Shown one piece after another: positions 50,657-59,929 of a stretch of 64,000 nt of DNA. The DNA is from Dyadobacter sp. MSC1_007 (GTDB lineage Bacteria > Bacteroidota > Bacteroidia > Cytophagales > Spirosomataceae), in the NCBI RefSeq assembly GCF_023667495.1, contig NZ_JAMOZL010000012.1, forward strand, positions 1-64,000, written 5' to 3'. The translations under genes were made by a program, and so were the position numbers. The notes under the pieces were generated by a model. The model saw only the letters and a program-made list of their open reading frames with translations. It was not told the origin of the DNA and did no database searches. The first letter of the stretch is position 1; every line of letters begins with the position of its first letter.

Positions 50657-52284
50657 ATGACCCAACCGGAAGCACTTCGAAAAAATGAGCCGCTGTTTTG
50701 GTCTACCGGCGTCGGAACGGACGTTTGGCAAATGTTCTGTGCAGCCAAAGACGGCGATCTGCCGACCATTCAGGCACTATTGGCCAGAGATCCGTCGCTC
50801 GTTCGCGCGCATTACGATTACCGGACCCCGATGTCGTTCGCAGTCCAGGAAAACCAGTTGAAAGTGGCGGAATATCTCTTGGCGCACAAAGCCAGTCCGG
50901 TAGATTCGGGCACGGGAGATACGCTGATCCAGATGGCGCGTGACCGTGGTTTTGCAGACATGGGAGAACTCCTAGAACGGGCACTTAACCGTGACAAAGG
51001 TTCTGAACTGGGCGAAGAATGGCTCAATGCATCCGCAATCGCGATTTTGACGCTTTCAAAAAGCTGCTGAATACCTCTCCGGCAGCCGTTCACGCACGGG
51101 ACGACGGCGGTAACCAGCCGATCCATTGGGCAGTAATGACCCGGCAGCCGGAAATGATCGACGAATTGCTGGCCGGCGGCGCGGACATCAATGCCAAAAG
51201 GCCCGACGGTGCGCGCCCGGTCCAGCTCACAAATGGCGATTACTCTTTCCGCGGCTGGCGCGATGTCCCGGAAGAATTTGCGTTGAAACCCCACGACATT
51301 TACCTGCATTTGGTGGCAAAAGGAGCTTATGTGGACATTTGTATGGCTGCATTGAAAGGCGATGAAAAAAGGGTAAATGCATTGCTTGATACAGATCCAT
51401 CACTTGCAAACCGCGTTTCTGAGTATGTAACCTATTATCCCGGCTCGGGAGCGCCACTGAAAAACGCGGCTATCGGTGGGCATTTGCATATTGTAAAATT
51501 ATTGCTTAAACGGGGCGCCGATCCTAATTTGCCCGAGGAAGGCATTGCTCCAATGGGACATGCATTGCATTCGGCGGTGGTTTACAACCGGATGGATATT
51601 GTGCATTTTCTGCTCGAACACGGAGCCTATCCCAATGTACCCATCGAAAGCTCGGCCGACACGCTCACCGCCGCCATGGCTCGCAACGACAAAGCTTTGA
51701 TCGATCTCCTATGTTCCTATGGTGCAGCCCGATCAGTGGATTTGCTCGCCCATTATGGCGATTTGCAGACGGCGGCCGCGGTTTTCAATGCTAATCCGGC
51801 ACTTGCAGACAATCCGGGCGCAATGGAAAGCGCCGCTGGACAAGGGAACGATCATTTTGTGAAACTGATGCTCCGATACCAGCCGGATCTTGCCAAAAAG
51901 ATCGCCGTAGGAGTTAAGAGCCAGGGCCCACAGGACCCGGTGAAGACCAAAGAATTAAGCGATCTGCTGTTTGAAAGGGGCATGAATCCCAATTTTACCA
52001 ACTGGCTAGGTATCCGGCCGCTCCACCGCTTTGCCGAGCGTGGTGACATAGAAAATGCCGCCACTTTCCTGGACCATGGAGCAGAAATCGATGTGATCGA
52101 CGAGCAGCATAGCAGCACGCCGCTGGGTTGGGCCGCCAGGTCTGGGAAGGTTGATATGGTTAAATTTTTGCTGGAAAAAGGGGCCAATCCTGATCTGCCA
52201 ACAAACAAACTATGGGCCCGGCCGCTCGCATGGGCGAAACGGCGCGGGTATGTGGAGGTGGTTGCATTATTGATGTCACATTGA
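50657..52284 (+). pseudogene. ankyrin-repeat protein split by a -1 frameshift
   Basis: The first frame (50657-51070, 137 residues) encodes MTQPEALRKNEPLFWSTGVG and the first ankyrin-like units (DGDLPTIQALLARDPSLVRA, NQLKVAEYLLAHKASPVDSG). It continues past 51019 as poor sequence. The second frame (51019-52284, 421 residues) opens with MAQCIRNRDFDAFKKLLNTS and carries about ten further repeats (GADPNLPEEG, VDMVKFLLEKGANPDLP). The repeat pattern runs smoothly if the frame changes by -1 at about 51017-51019. One base missing in the GAAGAA stretch, a sequencing error or translational coupling are all possible. Ankyrin repeats mediate protein contacts; the partner is unknown. It follows the acyltransferase by 14 nt. 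Confidence 0.75.
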
Positions 52285-52314
52285 GTGCATATACGTCACT
52301 TGGCCGAACCGAAT

Positions 52315-52446
52315 TGTCACCCTGAGCGCAGTCGAAGGGCATGCGGTAACGCTACCATCCTTCGACTGCGCTCAGGATGACATTGACGGTGCGCTCAGGG
52401 TGACAATAGCGCGCTCAGGATTACATGAGTGCGCCCAGGGTGACAT
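52315..52446. repeat. REP-like palindrome with a decaying tandem array
   Basis: The arms 52315-52338 (ending GCGCAGTCGAAGG) and 52359-52382 (beginning CCTTCGACTGCGC) form a 24-bp inverted repeat with few mismatches. Three further partial copies of the second arm start follow at 52391, 52411 and 52431, spaced 20-22 nt. Palindromes with the core CTGAGCGCAGTCGAAGG are widespread intergenic repeats in Bacteroidota. It lies between the convergent ankyrin and GH106-like genes. Confidence 0.75.
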
Positions 52447-55380
52447 TTACATTTTCTTAACCACCACCGGCCCGACCAGCCCTGCGGGTACCGTCGTTTT
52501 TTCCAGGCCTTTGAACTGGGCATAATGCGGGTCGCCCTTGGCGGCTGCGCCTATGAAACCGTTTCGACGAGACGTGGTAATGCGAACTTCGATTTCGTTG
52601 TCTCCCTGCTTTACGAATGGGGTGATGTTCAGTTCAAAAGGCGTGAATAGCCTTTTACCAGCTGGTTTGCCATTGATCTTTACTTCCGCGGTGTAATATA
52701 CTTTGCCAAGATCGAGGACATATTGCGCGCCTTGCGCCAAACCGTTGAGCTTGAACTTTGAACGATAAATGCCTTCGCCGGATGTAAATTTCAATGCATC
52801 GATATCCCGCCAGTCTTTGGCAGGCTGCTTATTCAAAACAGTTTTACCAACTTCCAATGTCCAATCGTCGATTTTAGCGACATCACTTGCTTTACGGAAT
52901 GATGGCGGCAGGGATTTGATGAGTGCCGGAGATACCGGTTTGCTTGCGCCTGCATAAAGCGACACGGAGCCGTAGGGCGGCAATTCGTACGAAATCTTGC
53001 CATTTCCAGACTTATAGATGGCCCCGTTTTCGCCATTGAGCCAGTAATTATTCTTTAAATCAGCACTTAAATCCAGGTCAAGCGTCTGCCATTGGTCCGA
53101 TTTGTTCCAGAAAAACCTCACCTGGCTTCCGTCCTTCATTTCCCGCACGATCTGCCTTGAAAACGCCATATCGCTTGCAAACCGTACTTTTTGGGATAAT
53201 GAAACATAAGGCTTACTGTTCCACGGCACGACGTTTTTCAACGTTGTAATTTCCTTTAATAACTGACCGGTCAGCTTGTCGCTAGCTTCAAAATCAAGGT
53301 AGGAGGGTTGCATGGCGGGCAAATCGCCAGCCGTCCAGATAACGGCACCTTTTTTACCTAGTGCATTAATGTGTTTTGCAGAAGCGAGGTTCACGTACGG
53401 CAAATGCGTGAGCAGCAGCGCCTGATACGCATTGCCGCCGATTTGGAGCGATTTGCTTGTCCAGACAGCCTTTTGCAACGACTCGTCATTCGTGAATTCC
53501 CAGGTTATCCCTTTCTTTTCCAGTTCGTTGACGATCGGCCATAGCTTTTTGTACCATTGGTTGATCCGCGTTTCCTGTGGTTTGAAAACACCAAAACCTT
53601 TGATATCGGGCTCAATGTCTTTGAGATAGCCCCTTTCCAAAATTTCCTCCGGATTGAGGTCAATCTGGTCTTCGGTGAAATCTATAAACGGCATGTAGAT
53701 CAGCACATCGGTTTTCGGCTTGCCTGCACGCAATGCGTACTGGCAGCGCGCGAGGTAGGCGTTTATATCCTTAATGTCCTTCCAAAACGGGTCCGATTCA
53801 TTCATTCCCGTGGAGAAATTGATGAACGGCAGAAATGGCGACGACCAGGTATTCCATCCTTCGGGGCCATATTCGCCTGGGTTGTATTTATAAGGTGTAC
53901 CGTGATAAATAAGCTGGTTGATACCGCATGCAAGCGATTTGTCGGCCCACATTTTGATTTTTTGCGGAGTCGTCATTTCAGCTCGCAGAATGGAAACGAA
54001 CGATTCCTGGGTGATCACGGGGCGGTTATAAAGGTGTGCGCCCGAAGTCACAAGTTTCAGATAACCTTCCGATCCTTCGGCAAATAACTGCTCGGCTTCG
54101 GGAATATTGGCCGAACCCGCCGAGCCGATGAGGTCGATCGGGAAGCCGTAGGCCTGCGTGCGGTGCAGCATACCGTGATTTTCAAGCCATTTGTTGCTTG
54201 TACCGATGAAATTTTTAGCGAAAACTTCATTCACCGTCCTGTCATAGTCATACATCATCCGCCAGTTGTCGTTTTCGCTGAAAATCACCGGTGGCTTCGC
54301 TTTCGGATACATGCTGGCTAGGTACACCGGATGGTCGTACCCTTTTTGGAAAATGGAAGCGAGATAAGGCGTGATGTCATAGCCATTCATCGCCTTGAAC
54401 TTTTGTAAAAAATCCGGAGAAATAAGGCGGTCGGTGTGGAATTCGTAACTGTCGTTGAATATAGCGCGAATGGGCTTGCCATGAAATTGCTGCAAACCTG
54501 TGCGGGCGCCCAGCAAATGGTCGTAGGTTTTCGTCACAATTGCCGGGTCGAGGTGGTCGATCACGTAATTGGTTTTCTGAGAGGCGATCAATGAAGGCTT
54601 TTCGCCGGAAGGCACCTTCCATGTTACAACGATCTGCCACTTGCCTTCCGAGGGCGCTTTCCATTTCAACGCATTATTTTGTACTGATTTAGACAAATCA
54701 ACAATGCTTTTTGGATCGAGAACCGTTTGTTTATCTTCTGTTTTGACGACTTTGGCAGCGATGATGCTCAACGGAACGGCCCATTTGTCGTCCACAAAAT
54801 TCTTCGACATCATAGCAGCCATCATACCAGCAGGCTTGGGTGAATGGTTGCCAGGTTTGGGAAGCGGCGCGTTGAAGCTCTGTCCGGCTTCCACGACGGT
54901 GTCGGAAACGGCCAGCGTTTTCATACTTTCTTTCGGGTCAAAAAAAGAACCGCCCAATGGCCATCCGCTGCCGCCGTTCATGTCCACAATCACTTTCGAC
55001 TTTTCGGCCTGCTGCATCATAGCTTGCAAATGCTGGTAATACGAGGGCGAATCCCAGCTGTAAATCTTTTCCTGCTGTTCTTTGGGCGCCTGCGGATTGA
55101 GCCCCTGCGTGAGCGGCTGTACCTCCACGCCCGCGAACCCGTTTTCGGCGAACATCCGTATCTCACGTTGCAGCTCCTCGCTGGTAATGTCGTTCCCGGG
55201 AAGCCACCAGCGTGTCAACGGGCCATATTCGCGCGGTGCTTTCTGGAATAGCGCCGGATCAAAATCATAGTAAGGAAACCATTTCTGGTCAGCGGCTCCT
55301 TGCGGAAGCATAGCCGCCGGAGAGGCGATGAGCAATATCAATCCAATGAAAATAAATGTGAGTCGGTAGATCTGCTTCAT
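52447..55380 (-). CDS. GH106-like glycoside hydrolase (alpha-L-rhamnosidase type)
   Basis: This 977-residue secreted enzyme has a signal peptide (MKQIYRLTFIFIGLILLIAS). The segments FQKAPREYGPLTRWWLPGND, MFAENGFAGVEVQPLTQGLN and VIVDMNGGSGWPLGG are the GH106-type barrel start. Later blocks include IRAIFNDSYEFHTDRLISPD, MHRTQAYGFPIDLIGSAGSA, AEQLFAEGSEGYLKL and CGINQLIYHGTPYKYNPG; conserved acids lie in the NDSYE and SEG stretches. The C-terminal about 130 residues (SGEGIYRSKFKLNGLAQGAQ ... RITTSRRNGFIGA) form a galactose-binding-like beta domain. It probably releases rhamnose or a similar sugar from plant polymers. It is not linked to a SusCD pair here, so its physiological substrate is uncertain. 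Confidence 0.82.
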   Translation of the reverse strand: MKQIYRLTFIFIGLILLIASPAAMLPQGAADQKWFPYYDFDPALFQKAPREYGPLTRWWLPGNDITSEELQREIRMFAENGFAGVEVQPLTQGLNPQAPKEQQEKIYSWDSPSYYQHLQAMMQQAEKSKVIVDMNGGSGWPLGGSFFDPKESMKTLAVSDTVVEAGQSFNAPLPKPGNHSPKPAGMMAAMMSKNFVDDKWAVPLSIIAAKVVKTEDKQTVLDPKSIVDLSKSVQNNALKWKAPSEGKWQIVVTWKVPSGEKPSLIASQKTNYVIDHLDPAIVTKTYDHLLGARTGLQQFHGKPIRAIFNDSYEFHTDRLISPDFLQKFKAMNGYDITPYLASIFQKGYDHPVYLASMYPKAKPPVIFSENDNWRMMYDYDRTVNEVFAKNFIGTSNKWLENHGMLHRTQAYGFPIDLIGSAGSANIPEAEQLFAEGSEGYLKLVTSGAHLYNRPVITQESFVSILRAEMTTPQKIKMWADKSLACGINQLIYHGTPYKYNPGEYGPEGWNTWSSPFLPFINFSTGMNESDPFWKDIKDINAYLARCQYALRAGKPKTDVLIYMPFIDFTEDQIDLNPEEILERGYLKDIEPDIKGFGVFKPQETRINQWYKKLWPIVNELEKKGITWEFTNDESLQKAVWTSKSLQIGGNAYQALLLTHLPYVNLASAKHINALGKKGAVIWTAGDLPAMQPSYLDFEASDKLTGQLLKEITTLKNVVPWNSKPYVSLSQKVRFASDMAFSRQIVREMKDGSQVRFFWNKSDQWQTLDLDLSADLKNNYWLNGENGAIYKSGNGKISYELPPYGSVSLYAGASKPVSPALIKSLPPSFRKASDVAKIDDWTLEVGKTVLNKQPAKDWRDIDALKFTSGEGIYRSKFKLNGLAQGAQYVLDLGKVYYTAEVKINGKPAGKRLFTPFELNITPFVKQGDNEIEVRITTSRRNGFIGAAAKGDPHYAQFKGLEKTTVPAGLVGPVVVKKM

Positions 55381-55557
55381 TGTGAATGTTATAGTTTTTT
55401 TAAATATAATAATATGACCAGAAAAAAGCAGCTATTGATTTTGAAGTATTTATGAATGATCAAAGGGTCATTGCCAGTGACTATCGGAGCAAAAGTATTT
55501 TGGGAATGCGCCTGCAAAAAGTGTATTTTGTGTGAATATCGACGTCCCCAGTGGCCT

Positions 55558-56397
55558 ATGGAGTTTCAGCCTGTTGAAAGCAAACCAGAACCTTTTTTGT
55601 CGCACGCCGAGCCGGTGCTAGCTGTTCACGATGTGGTGGCGACCGTCAATTATTGGCACGAAGTGCTCGGCTTTCCCAACCAATGGATCTGGGGCTCTCC
55701 ACCCAATCACGGAGGTGTTTCGTGGCATGGGGCGATGATCCAGTTTACGCGTCCCAGTGATCCTTCGACCGTTAATGGAGGGCAATCGGTTTGGTTGCGG
55801 GTGAAGAATATCAATGCACTTTATAATATCCACCGGGAGCGTAAAGCCGATATTGTGGTGCCGCTTACCCGACGGCCGTATGGCTTCGACGAATATATCG
55901 TCAGGGATAACAATGGGCATTATGTCGCATTTGCGTCACCGGCGTCGTCCACCGGCAAGGAGGCGCCGGGTGTGTTCCCTCGTACGGTGAGGATCGTCGA
56001 AAGAAAGTCCACCGTCGCCGAATACCGGAAGTTGAGCGCAGCCGTAGGTTGGATGAGTTCTTTATCCGATGAAATGCTTCAAAAGCAGCTCGACACGATC
56101 CTGGTTATGGTAGTCGCTGAAAATTTGGAGAATGGAGAACTGATAGGCAGCGCGTCGGTTTTCGGCGATGGATTTAGTTTTTATTATGTCAAAGATGTCA
56201 TGGTACATCCCATGTGGCAACGCAAGCGCATTGGTTCTGAAATTATGAAGGGAGTGAAGCGCTGGCTGGATGCCAATGCCCCCGATAAAGCCCTGGTGGG
56301 ACTTTTCACGGGGGAAATGTTGACAGACTTTTACCGTCAGACCGATTTTGGGCCTGCATTTGGCATGATCCGGATCATCGACCGGTCGAAGCTTTAA
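55558..56397 (+). CDS. VOC (glyoxalase-like) and GNAT domain fusion protein
   Basis: This 279-residue protein joins two domains. Residues about 12-125 form a VOC/glyoxalase domain (EPVLAVHDVVATVNYWHEVL, FDEYIVRDNNGHYVAFASPA), with the metal-type His in AVHDV and a Glu in DEYI as candidate ligands. Residues about 140-279 form a GNAT acetyltransferase domain (YVKDVMVHPMWQRKRIGSEI with the acetyl-CoA loop, FTGEMLTDFYRQTDFGPAFG). ATG 55558 starts MEFQPVESKPEP; ATG 55456 gives a Cys-rich poor extension. The fusion suggests an antibiotic- or metabolite-modifying role, but the substrate is unknown. Confidence 0.82.
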   Translation: MEFQPVESKPEPFLSHAEPVLAVHDVVATVNYWHEVLGFPNQWIWGSPPNHGGVSWHGAMIQFTRPSDPSTVNGGQSVWLRVKNINALYNIHRERKADIVVPLTRRPYGFDEYIVRDNNGHYVAFASPASSTGKEAPGVFPRTVRIVERKSTVAEYRKLSAAVGWMSSLSDEMLQKQLDTILVMVVAENLENGELIGSASVFGDGFSFYYVKDVMVHPMWQRKRIGSEIMKGVKRWLDANAPDKALVGLFTGEMLTDFYRQTDFGPAFGMIRIIDRSKL

Positions 56398-56423
56398 TAT
56401 TTTTGTTTCTAAATGCGTCTAAA

Positions 56424-58295
56424 TCACCAGCCGAACCCATAATCTTCGCCGTGGTTACTGGATCCGCCCCAGAAACTGCCGTGCTGCCAGTCAAAGTGTA
56501 TAGCATTGATCGGCCCGCTGGTGCGCGGCTGGTAGCTCAGTTTATAACCCATTCTGGAAAGCTCTTTCCGGCTCCAATCGGGCATTACCTGGTTGAGGAT
56601 CAGTCCTCCCGGGTTTTTTTCGTGTTCTCCGAAGCTGGCATACATTTGCAGCGTTTTGAAGCTTGGTGCCTCGGTCGCTTCCTGGACCGTCATCCCGAAT
56701 TCCACTATATTCAGGAATAATTGTAAAAGCAACTGGTCCTGTTCGTCGCCGGCCTGCTTGGCAAAAGAGAGGAACGGCTTGCCATCCTTCATCGCGAGGC
56801 TCGGCGTGAGCGTTACCCGTGGTCTTTTCCCGGGTTCCACGACATTGAAAGGGTTTTCACGCGCATCGAGCACAAACGACTGCATGCGCTGGCTCAGGCC
56901 CACGCCCGTGTTGCCCGCAATGCATGCAGGTACCCAGCCGCCGCTCGGCGTGATGCTCACTACCCAGCCCTCTTCGTCGGTCGCCTCTACCGAAGTGGTA
57001 CCAGCCGTAAATTCCTCCATAAACTTGTCGTCCAGGCCGTTCGCATTGCGGTTCAGCGAAGCCTGGAAATTGCCCCAGGTTTTGATCTGCTCAGCGTAGG
57101 GATTCTTTTTGCCTTCAAAAGGGTAGGGGTCGCCGGGCATTGCTTTGGCATCGTTCCGTTCCCAATTGATCTGTTTAATACGTTCTTTGGCATATTCCTT
57201 CGAAAGGAGGCCTTTCATCGGTTCCTCGGGAGCAAATGCCGGGTCCCCGTAGTAGAAATCACGGTCGGCAAAAGCCAGGTTCATCGTCTGGTACAACGTA
57301 TGCACATAACGGGACGAGTTATACCCCATGCTTTTGAGGTCAAAATTTTCGAGCATATTCAAGGTTTGCAGCATCACGGGACCTTGCGTCCATTGCTGCA
57401 TTTTGTACACCTCGATACCCTTATACGTCGTCATCAGCGGCTCCTCGATTTTCACCTTCCAGTTGGCCATATCCTGTTCTGTAATGAGCCCACCCTGCTC
57501 CTGGCATCCGCGCGCTATTTCCTTGGCGATATCGCCTTTGTAAAACCGGTCGTATGCAGCGTAAATCGCCTCTTTTCTATTTTTGCCGCTTTTGAGAGCC
57601 TGTTGTTCCGTATCGACGAGCTTTTGCAACGTCGCCCGCAGGTCTTTCTGGACAAATATTTCGCCAGCGTCAGGAGCTTCTCTTTTTTGTCCCAAATGAG
57701 GCAGGAAAACCTTCGTCGAATACGGCCATTTCTTGATTTGCGCTTTTCCCGATTCAATGGAGTTGGCTGTTTGCGCCTCAATTGGATAACCTTCTGCCAT
57801 TTGCATGGCGGGGGCTAATACATCTTTAAGACTCATGGTGCCGTATTCTGCCAGCATCGTCATCAATCCGCCCGGTGTCCCTGGTGTCGTGGCTGCCAAC
57901 GGCCCGTATTCCGGAGGATATTTCATGCCTTTCCCTTTGAAAAATTCAGGCGTGGCACCCGTCGGCGCTACACCCATGGCATTAATCGCGATTACTTTTT
58001 TTGTTTTTGGATTGTAAATCAATGCTTGCGTTTCGCCACCCCAGCTCAGGACGTCCCACATGGTGCAGGTAGCTGCCAACATCGCGCACGAGGCGTCGAT
58101 CGCATTGCCGCCTTTGCTGAAAATCATTGCACCCGCCGTTGCCGCGAGCGGTTTGCCGGTAATGCCCATCCAGTGTTTGCCGTGAAGCGGTGGTTTCTGG
58201 GTCGTGACCGGGAAATTGTTAAAAGACTGGGCATAGGTGCCTGCGTTGAGAAATACCAGTGCGACCGTGGTGCGTAACAAAAGTTTGGGATTCAT
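56424..58295 (-). CDS. gamma-glutamyltransferase
   Basis: This 623-residue periplasmic N-terminal-nucleophile enzyme cleaves glutathione and other gamma-glutamyl compounds. A signal peptide (ALVFLNAGTYAQ) is followed by the heavy-chain region (FSKGGNAIDASCAMLAATCT, TPGTPGGLMTMLAEYGTMSL). The autocleavage site is FTAGTTSVEATDEEG with the nucleophile T433, then the small-chain region GVGLSQRMQSFVLDARENPF and LFLNIVEFGMTVQEATEAPS. Length and order match the family. It appears intact and stands alone; the VOC-GNAT gene converges from the left. Confidence 0.93.
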   Translation of the reverse strand: MNPKLLLRTTVALVFLNAGTYAQSFNNFPVTTQKPPLHGKHWMGITGKPLAATAGAMIFSKGGNAIDASCAMLAATCTMWDVLSWGGETQALIYNPKTKKVIAINAMGVAPTGATPEFFKGKGMKYPPEYGPLAATTPGTPGGLMTMLAEYGTMSLKDVLAPAMQMAEGYPIEAQTANSIESGKAQIKKWPYSTKVFLPHLGQKREAPDAGEIFVQKDLRATLQKLVDTEQQALKSGKNRKEAIYAAYDRFYKGDIAKEIARGCQEQGGLITEQDMANWKVKIEEPLMTTYKGIEVYKMQQWTQGPVMLQTLNMLENFDLKSMGYNSSRYVHTLYQTMNLAFADRDFYYGDPAFAPEEPMKGLLSKEYAKERIKQINWERNDAKAMPGDPYPFEGKKNPYAEQIKTWGNFQASLNRNANGLDDKFMEEFTAGTTSVEATDEEGWVVSITPSGGWVPACIAGNTGVGLSQRMQSFVLDARENPFNVVEPGKRPRVTLTPSLAMKDGKPFLSFAKQAGDEQDQLLLQLFLNIVEFGMTVQEATEAPSFKTLQMYASFGEHEKNPGGLILNQVMPDWSRKELSRMGYKLSYQPRTSGPINAIHFDWQHGSFWGGSSNHGEDYGFGW

Positions 58296-58435
58296 AGGAA
58301 CGATGGTTAGGAATATCGGTGGCGGGAGCCCGGGCTCGCACCTACCGCTAAATTTACAAAACCGCGTCCAGAAAGTTACAAACTATGTTCCTGGCACATT
58401 TAATTGTGAGTCGATTCCGGCATTTCGGACATAAT

Positions 58436-58681
58436 TCAGACCATATGGCCGATTTTTCGGAGCAGGTAAGAGATAATGGCTGCATCGTCGATCACTTGCA
58501 TTTGGTGTTCCTTCGTGAGGCGGTGTTCGGGCGTGGGGCGCAGGTAGTGGAGGAGCAGGTCCACATGCAGGCGTTCGAGAACGAGCGGGTCTGTGCCGGT
58601 GGTCAGCACGTCCTTGATGATCTGCTGGGCATTGTAAACTGGGGCGGGATCGGTTTCTTCGCTAAACATAGGATGAAGCAT
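58436..58681 (-). CDS. small hypothetical protein
   Basis: This 81-residue protein is probably alpha-helical: NAQQIIKDVLTTGTDPLVLE, RLHVDLLLHYLRPTPEHRLT and DDAAIISYLLRKIGHM. It has no signal, membrane segment or known family. A second ATG at 58669 may be the start. The duplicated leader element begins 18 nt beyond its 5' end on the opposite side. The composition supports a real gene. Confidence 0.55.
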   Translation of the reverse strand: MLHPMFSEETDPAPVYNAQQIIKDVLTTGTDPLVLERLHVDLLLHYLRPTPEHRLTKEHQMQVIDDAAIISYLLRKIGHMV

Positions 58682-58698
58682 TTAGTTGTTGAATGCGG

Positions 58699-58921
58699 CA
58701 AAGAACGGTGCCGCACTTTCCGTGCTCTAACCCAAACCCCCGGGCAATGGTGTCTAAACCATTACGGTAGCCACGACACCGTTCAATGATGTGTATTTAA
58801 TGCGACTGTAAACAACGACAATATAAATGTGTCGACTGAGTACTGAGGGGACTTAGAGCGAGATAAACATAGATTGTTGTTTCTCCCCCAACAAATCCAA
58901 TGAGCAAGCGGCGGGGAATGA
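58699..58921 (+). repeat. structured element, copy A of a diverged duplication
   Basis: It is about 70% alike to copy B by eye. The first 25 nt (58699-58723) are identical to 59176-59200. An outer stem pairs AACGGTGCCG (58704-58713) with CGACACCGTT (58774-58783), with one mismatch. An inner stem pairs AATGGT (58746-58751) with ACCATT (58758-58763). The right end (AAATCCAATGAGCAAGCGGC) is also shared. No convincing gene follows copy A; a 65-codon frame at 58900-59097 has no family features. Confidence 0.6.
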
Positions 58922-59175
58922 ATGATCAAGAAATGAAAATTGGATTTTTTCGGGGAGGAGTTGTTGGAGAATATCAGAAAAATGCAAACAGGAAGTTCAT
59001 GGAACAAGAAACTTCGCAGAGCTGGGATCGAGCGGCGTCTCGCCTATCTTTCCTGTTATCTCAATCTCCGATAATTTTACGCTTTTTGTGTCCTTGATAG
59101 TGGGCCAGTTTAATCTTTCGCCTTTTGAGATTGGCTTTTTTTTCATAGATTAAATGATATAGTCTGTGAATGTTA

Positions 59176-59399
59176 CAAAGAACGGTGCCGCACTTTCCGT
59201 TACTCAACCCACCATCGGGTAACAGTTTTTAAACTATTACGATAGCCACGGCACCGATTATTGATGTGTGTAAAAGTGACAGTGTAGATATCGACAATAT
59301 AAGTCTGCCGATCATTCACTGAGATAAAATTGAGCGAGATAAACTTAAAATGTCGTTGCTTGCATATCAAATCCAATTAGCAGGCGGCAGAGTTCAATG
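59176..59399 (+). repeat. structured element, copy B of a diverged duplication
   Basis: Same layout as copy A, offset by 477 nt. The outer stem is AACGGTGCCG (59181-59190) with CGGCACCGAT (59249-59258). The inner stem is GTAACAGTT (59219-59227) with AACTATTAC (59232-59240). Both stems keep pairing although the bases differ from copy A. The copy ends just before the small FIC-antitoxin-like gene at 59466, so it may be its leader. Confidence 0.6.
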
Positions 59400-59465
59400 T
59401 GCAGCGATCGTGCTCGTGTAAATCGTAAAGACGTAAATTTGTTGATCCATAACAATAGCAAACTT

Positions 59466-59639
59466 ATGAAATGCCGCCTATCAAAACGACTTCCAGTATC
59501 AGTTCAGCAATCGATTATGAAAGGAGCTATTGCGTCGGCACGCATTGAAGGGATCGTTATTTCCGAAGAACAGGCGCAACGTTCATTGAAAAAGGCTATG
59601 TCAGAAATCAGAAACGCTGAGTCAAAAAACGAATCATAG
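59466..59639 (+). CDS. orphan FIC-antitoxin (VbhA-like) small protein
   Basis: This 57-residue protein contains IMKGAIASARIEGIVISEEQ, with S-A-R-I-E-G matching the [S/T]xxxE[G/N] inhibitory-helix motif of FIC antitoxins. It ends in a helical tail AQRSLKKAMSEIRNAESKNE. ATG 59466 was chosen over 59397. In class I systems such proteins block a FIC AMP-transferase by occupying its ATP site. No FIC domain (HPFxxGNG motif) is seen in the following about 290 nt or elsewhere in the window, so the toxin is absent or distant. It follows the structured element copy B. Confidence 0.55.
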   Translation: MKCRLSKRLPVSVQQSIMKGAIASARIEGIVISEEQAQRSLKKAMSEIRNAESKNES

Positions 59640-59929
59640 GATTGCACTGCGTTCGTCACTTATTGAGCCGCTAAAACCTGTTATCGGATTACGTGCAACA
59701 ACGCAGCCCCGGCGGGGCGCCCTACTTATAGCAAAGCAAAATTGCGACAATTGCATAGAGGCTCCGCAGGTGCCTCCTACGCAATTGTTAGGTGATTCCC
59801 AACAACCCCTTCCTTCTCCCTGATCACAAAAAAATCCGCATTTCATATCGTCCGAATGGTTATTGCACAGCGATCAACCATACCGGCAAAACATTGTACG
59901 AAACCGAATTGACGAAATAACAGGCCTTG
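59640..59929. repeat. intergenic palindromic repeat region
   Basis: The gap holds GC-rich AGCCCCGGCGGGGCGCCC from about 59705 and an inverted repeat CAATTGC...GCAATTG (59748-59762 with 59772-59787). They resemble dispersed Bacteroidota intergenic repeats. No gene was seen. A short coding-like stretch near 59830-59920 (RISYRPNGYCTAINHTG) has no start and is probably a relic. Confidence 0.45.

Noticed and set aside
52160..52446. CRISPR-like array
   Set aside because: The repeats at 52315-52446 are 20-22 nt apart with no spacers of constant length and belong to a palindromic REP-like element; no cas gene is seen.
58900..59097. 65-codon plus-strand frame after copy A
   Set aside because: Alternate frames are equally open, no family features are visible and the end is T-rich non-coding-like.
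58699..59399. Integron attC sites or retron msr/msd
   Set aside because: The stems lack the attC R/L core boxes (RYYYAAC/GTTRRRY), and neither an integron integrase nor a reverse transcriptase is encoded nearby.
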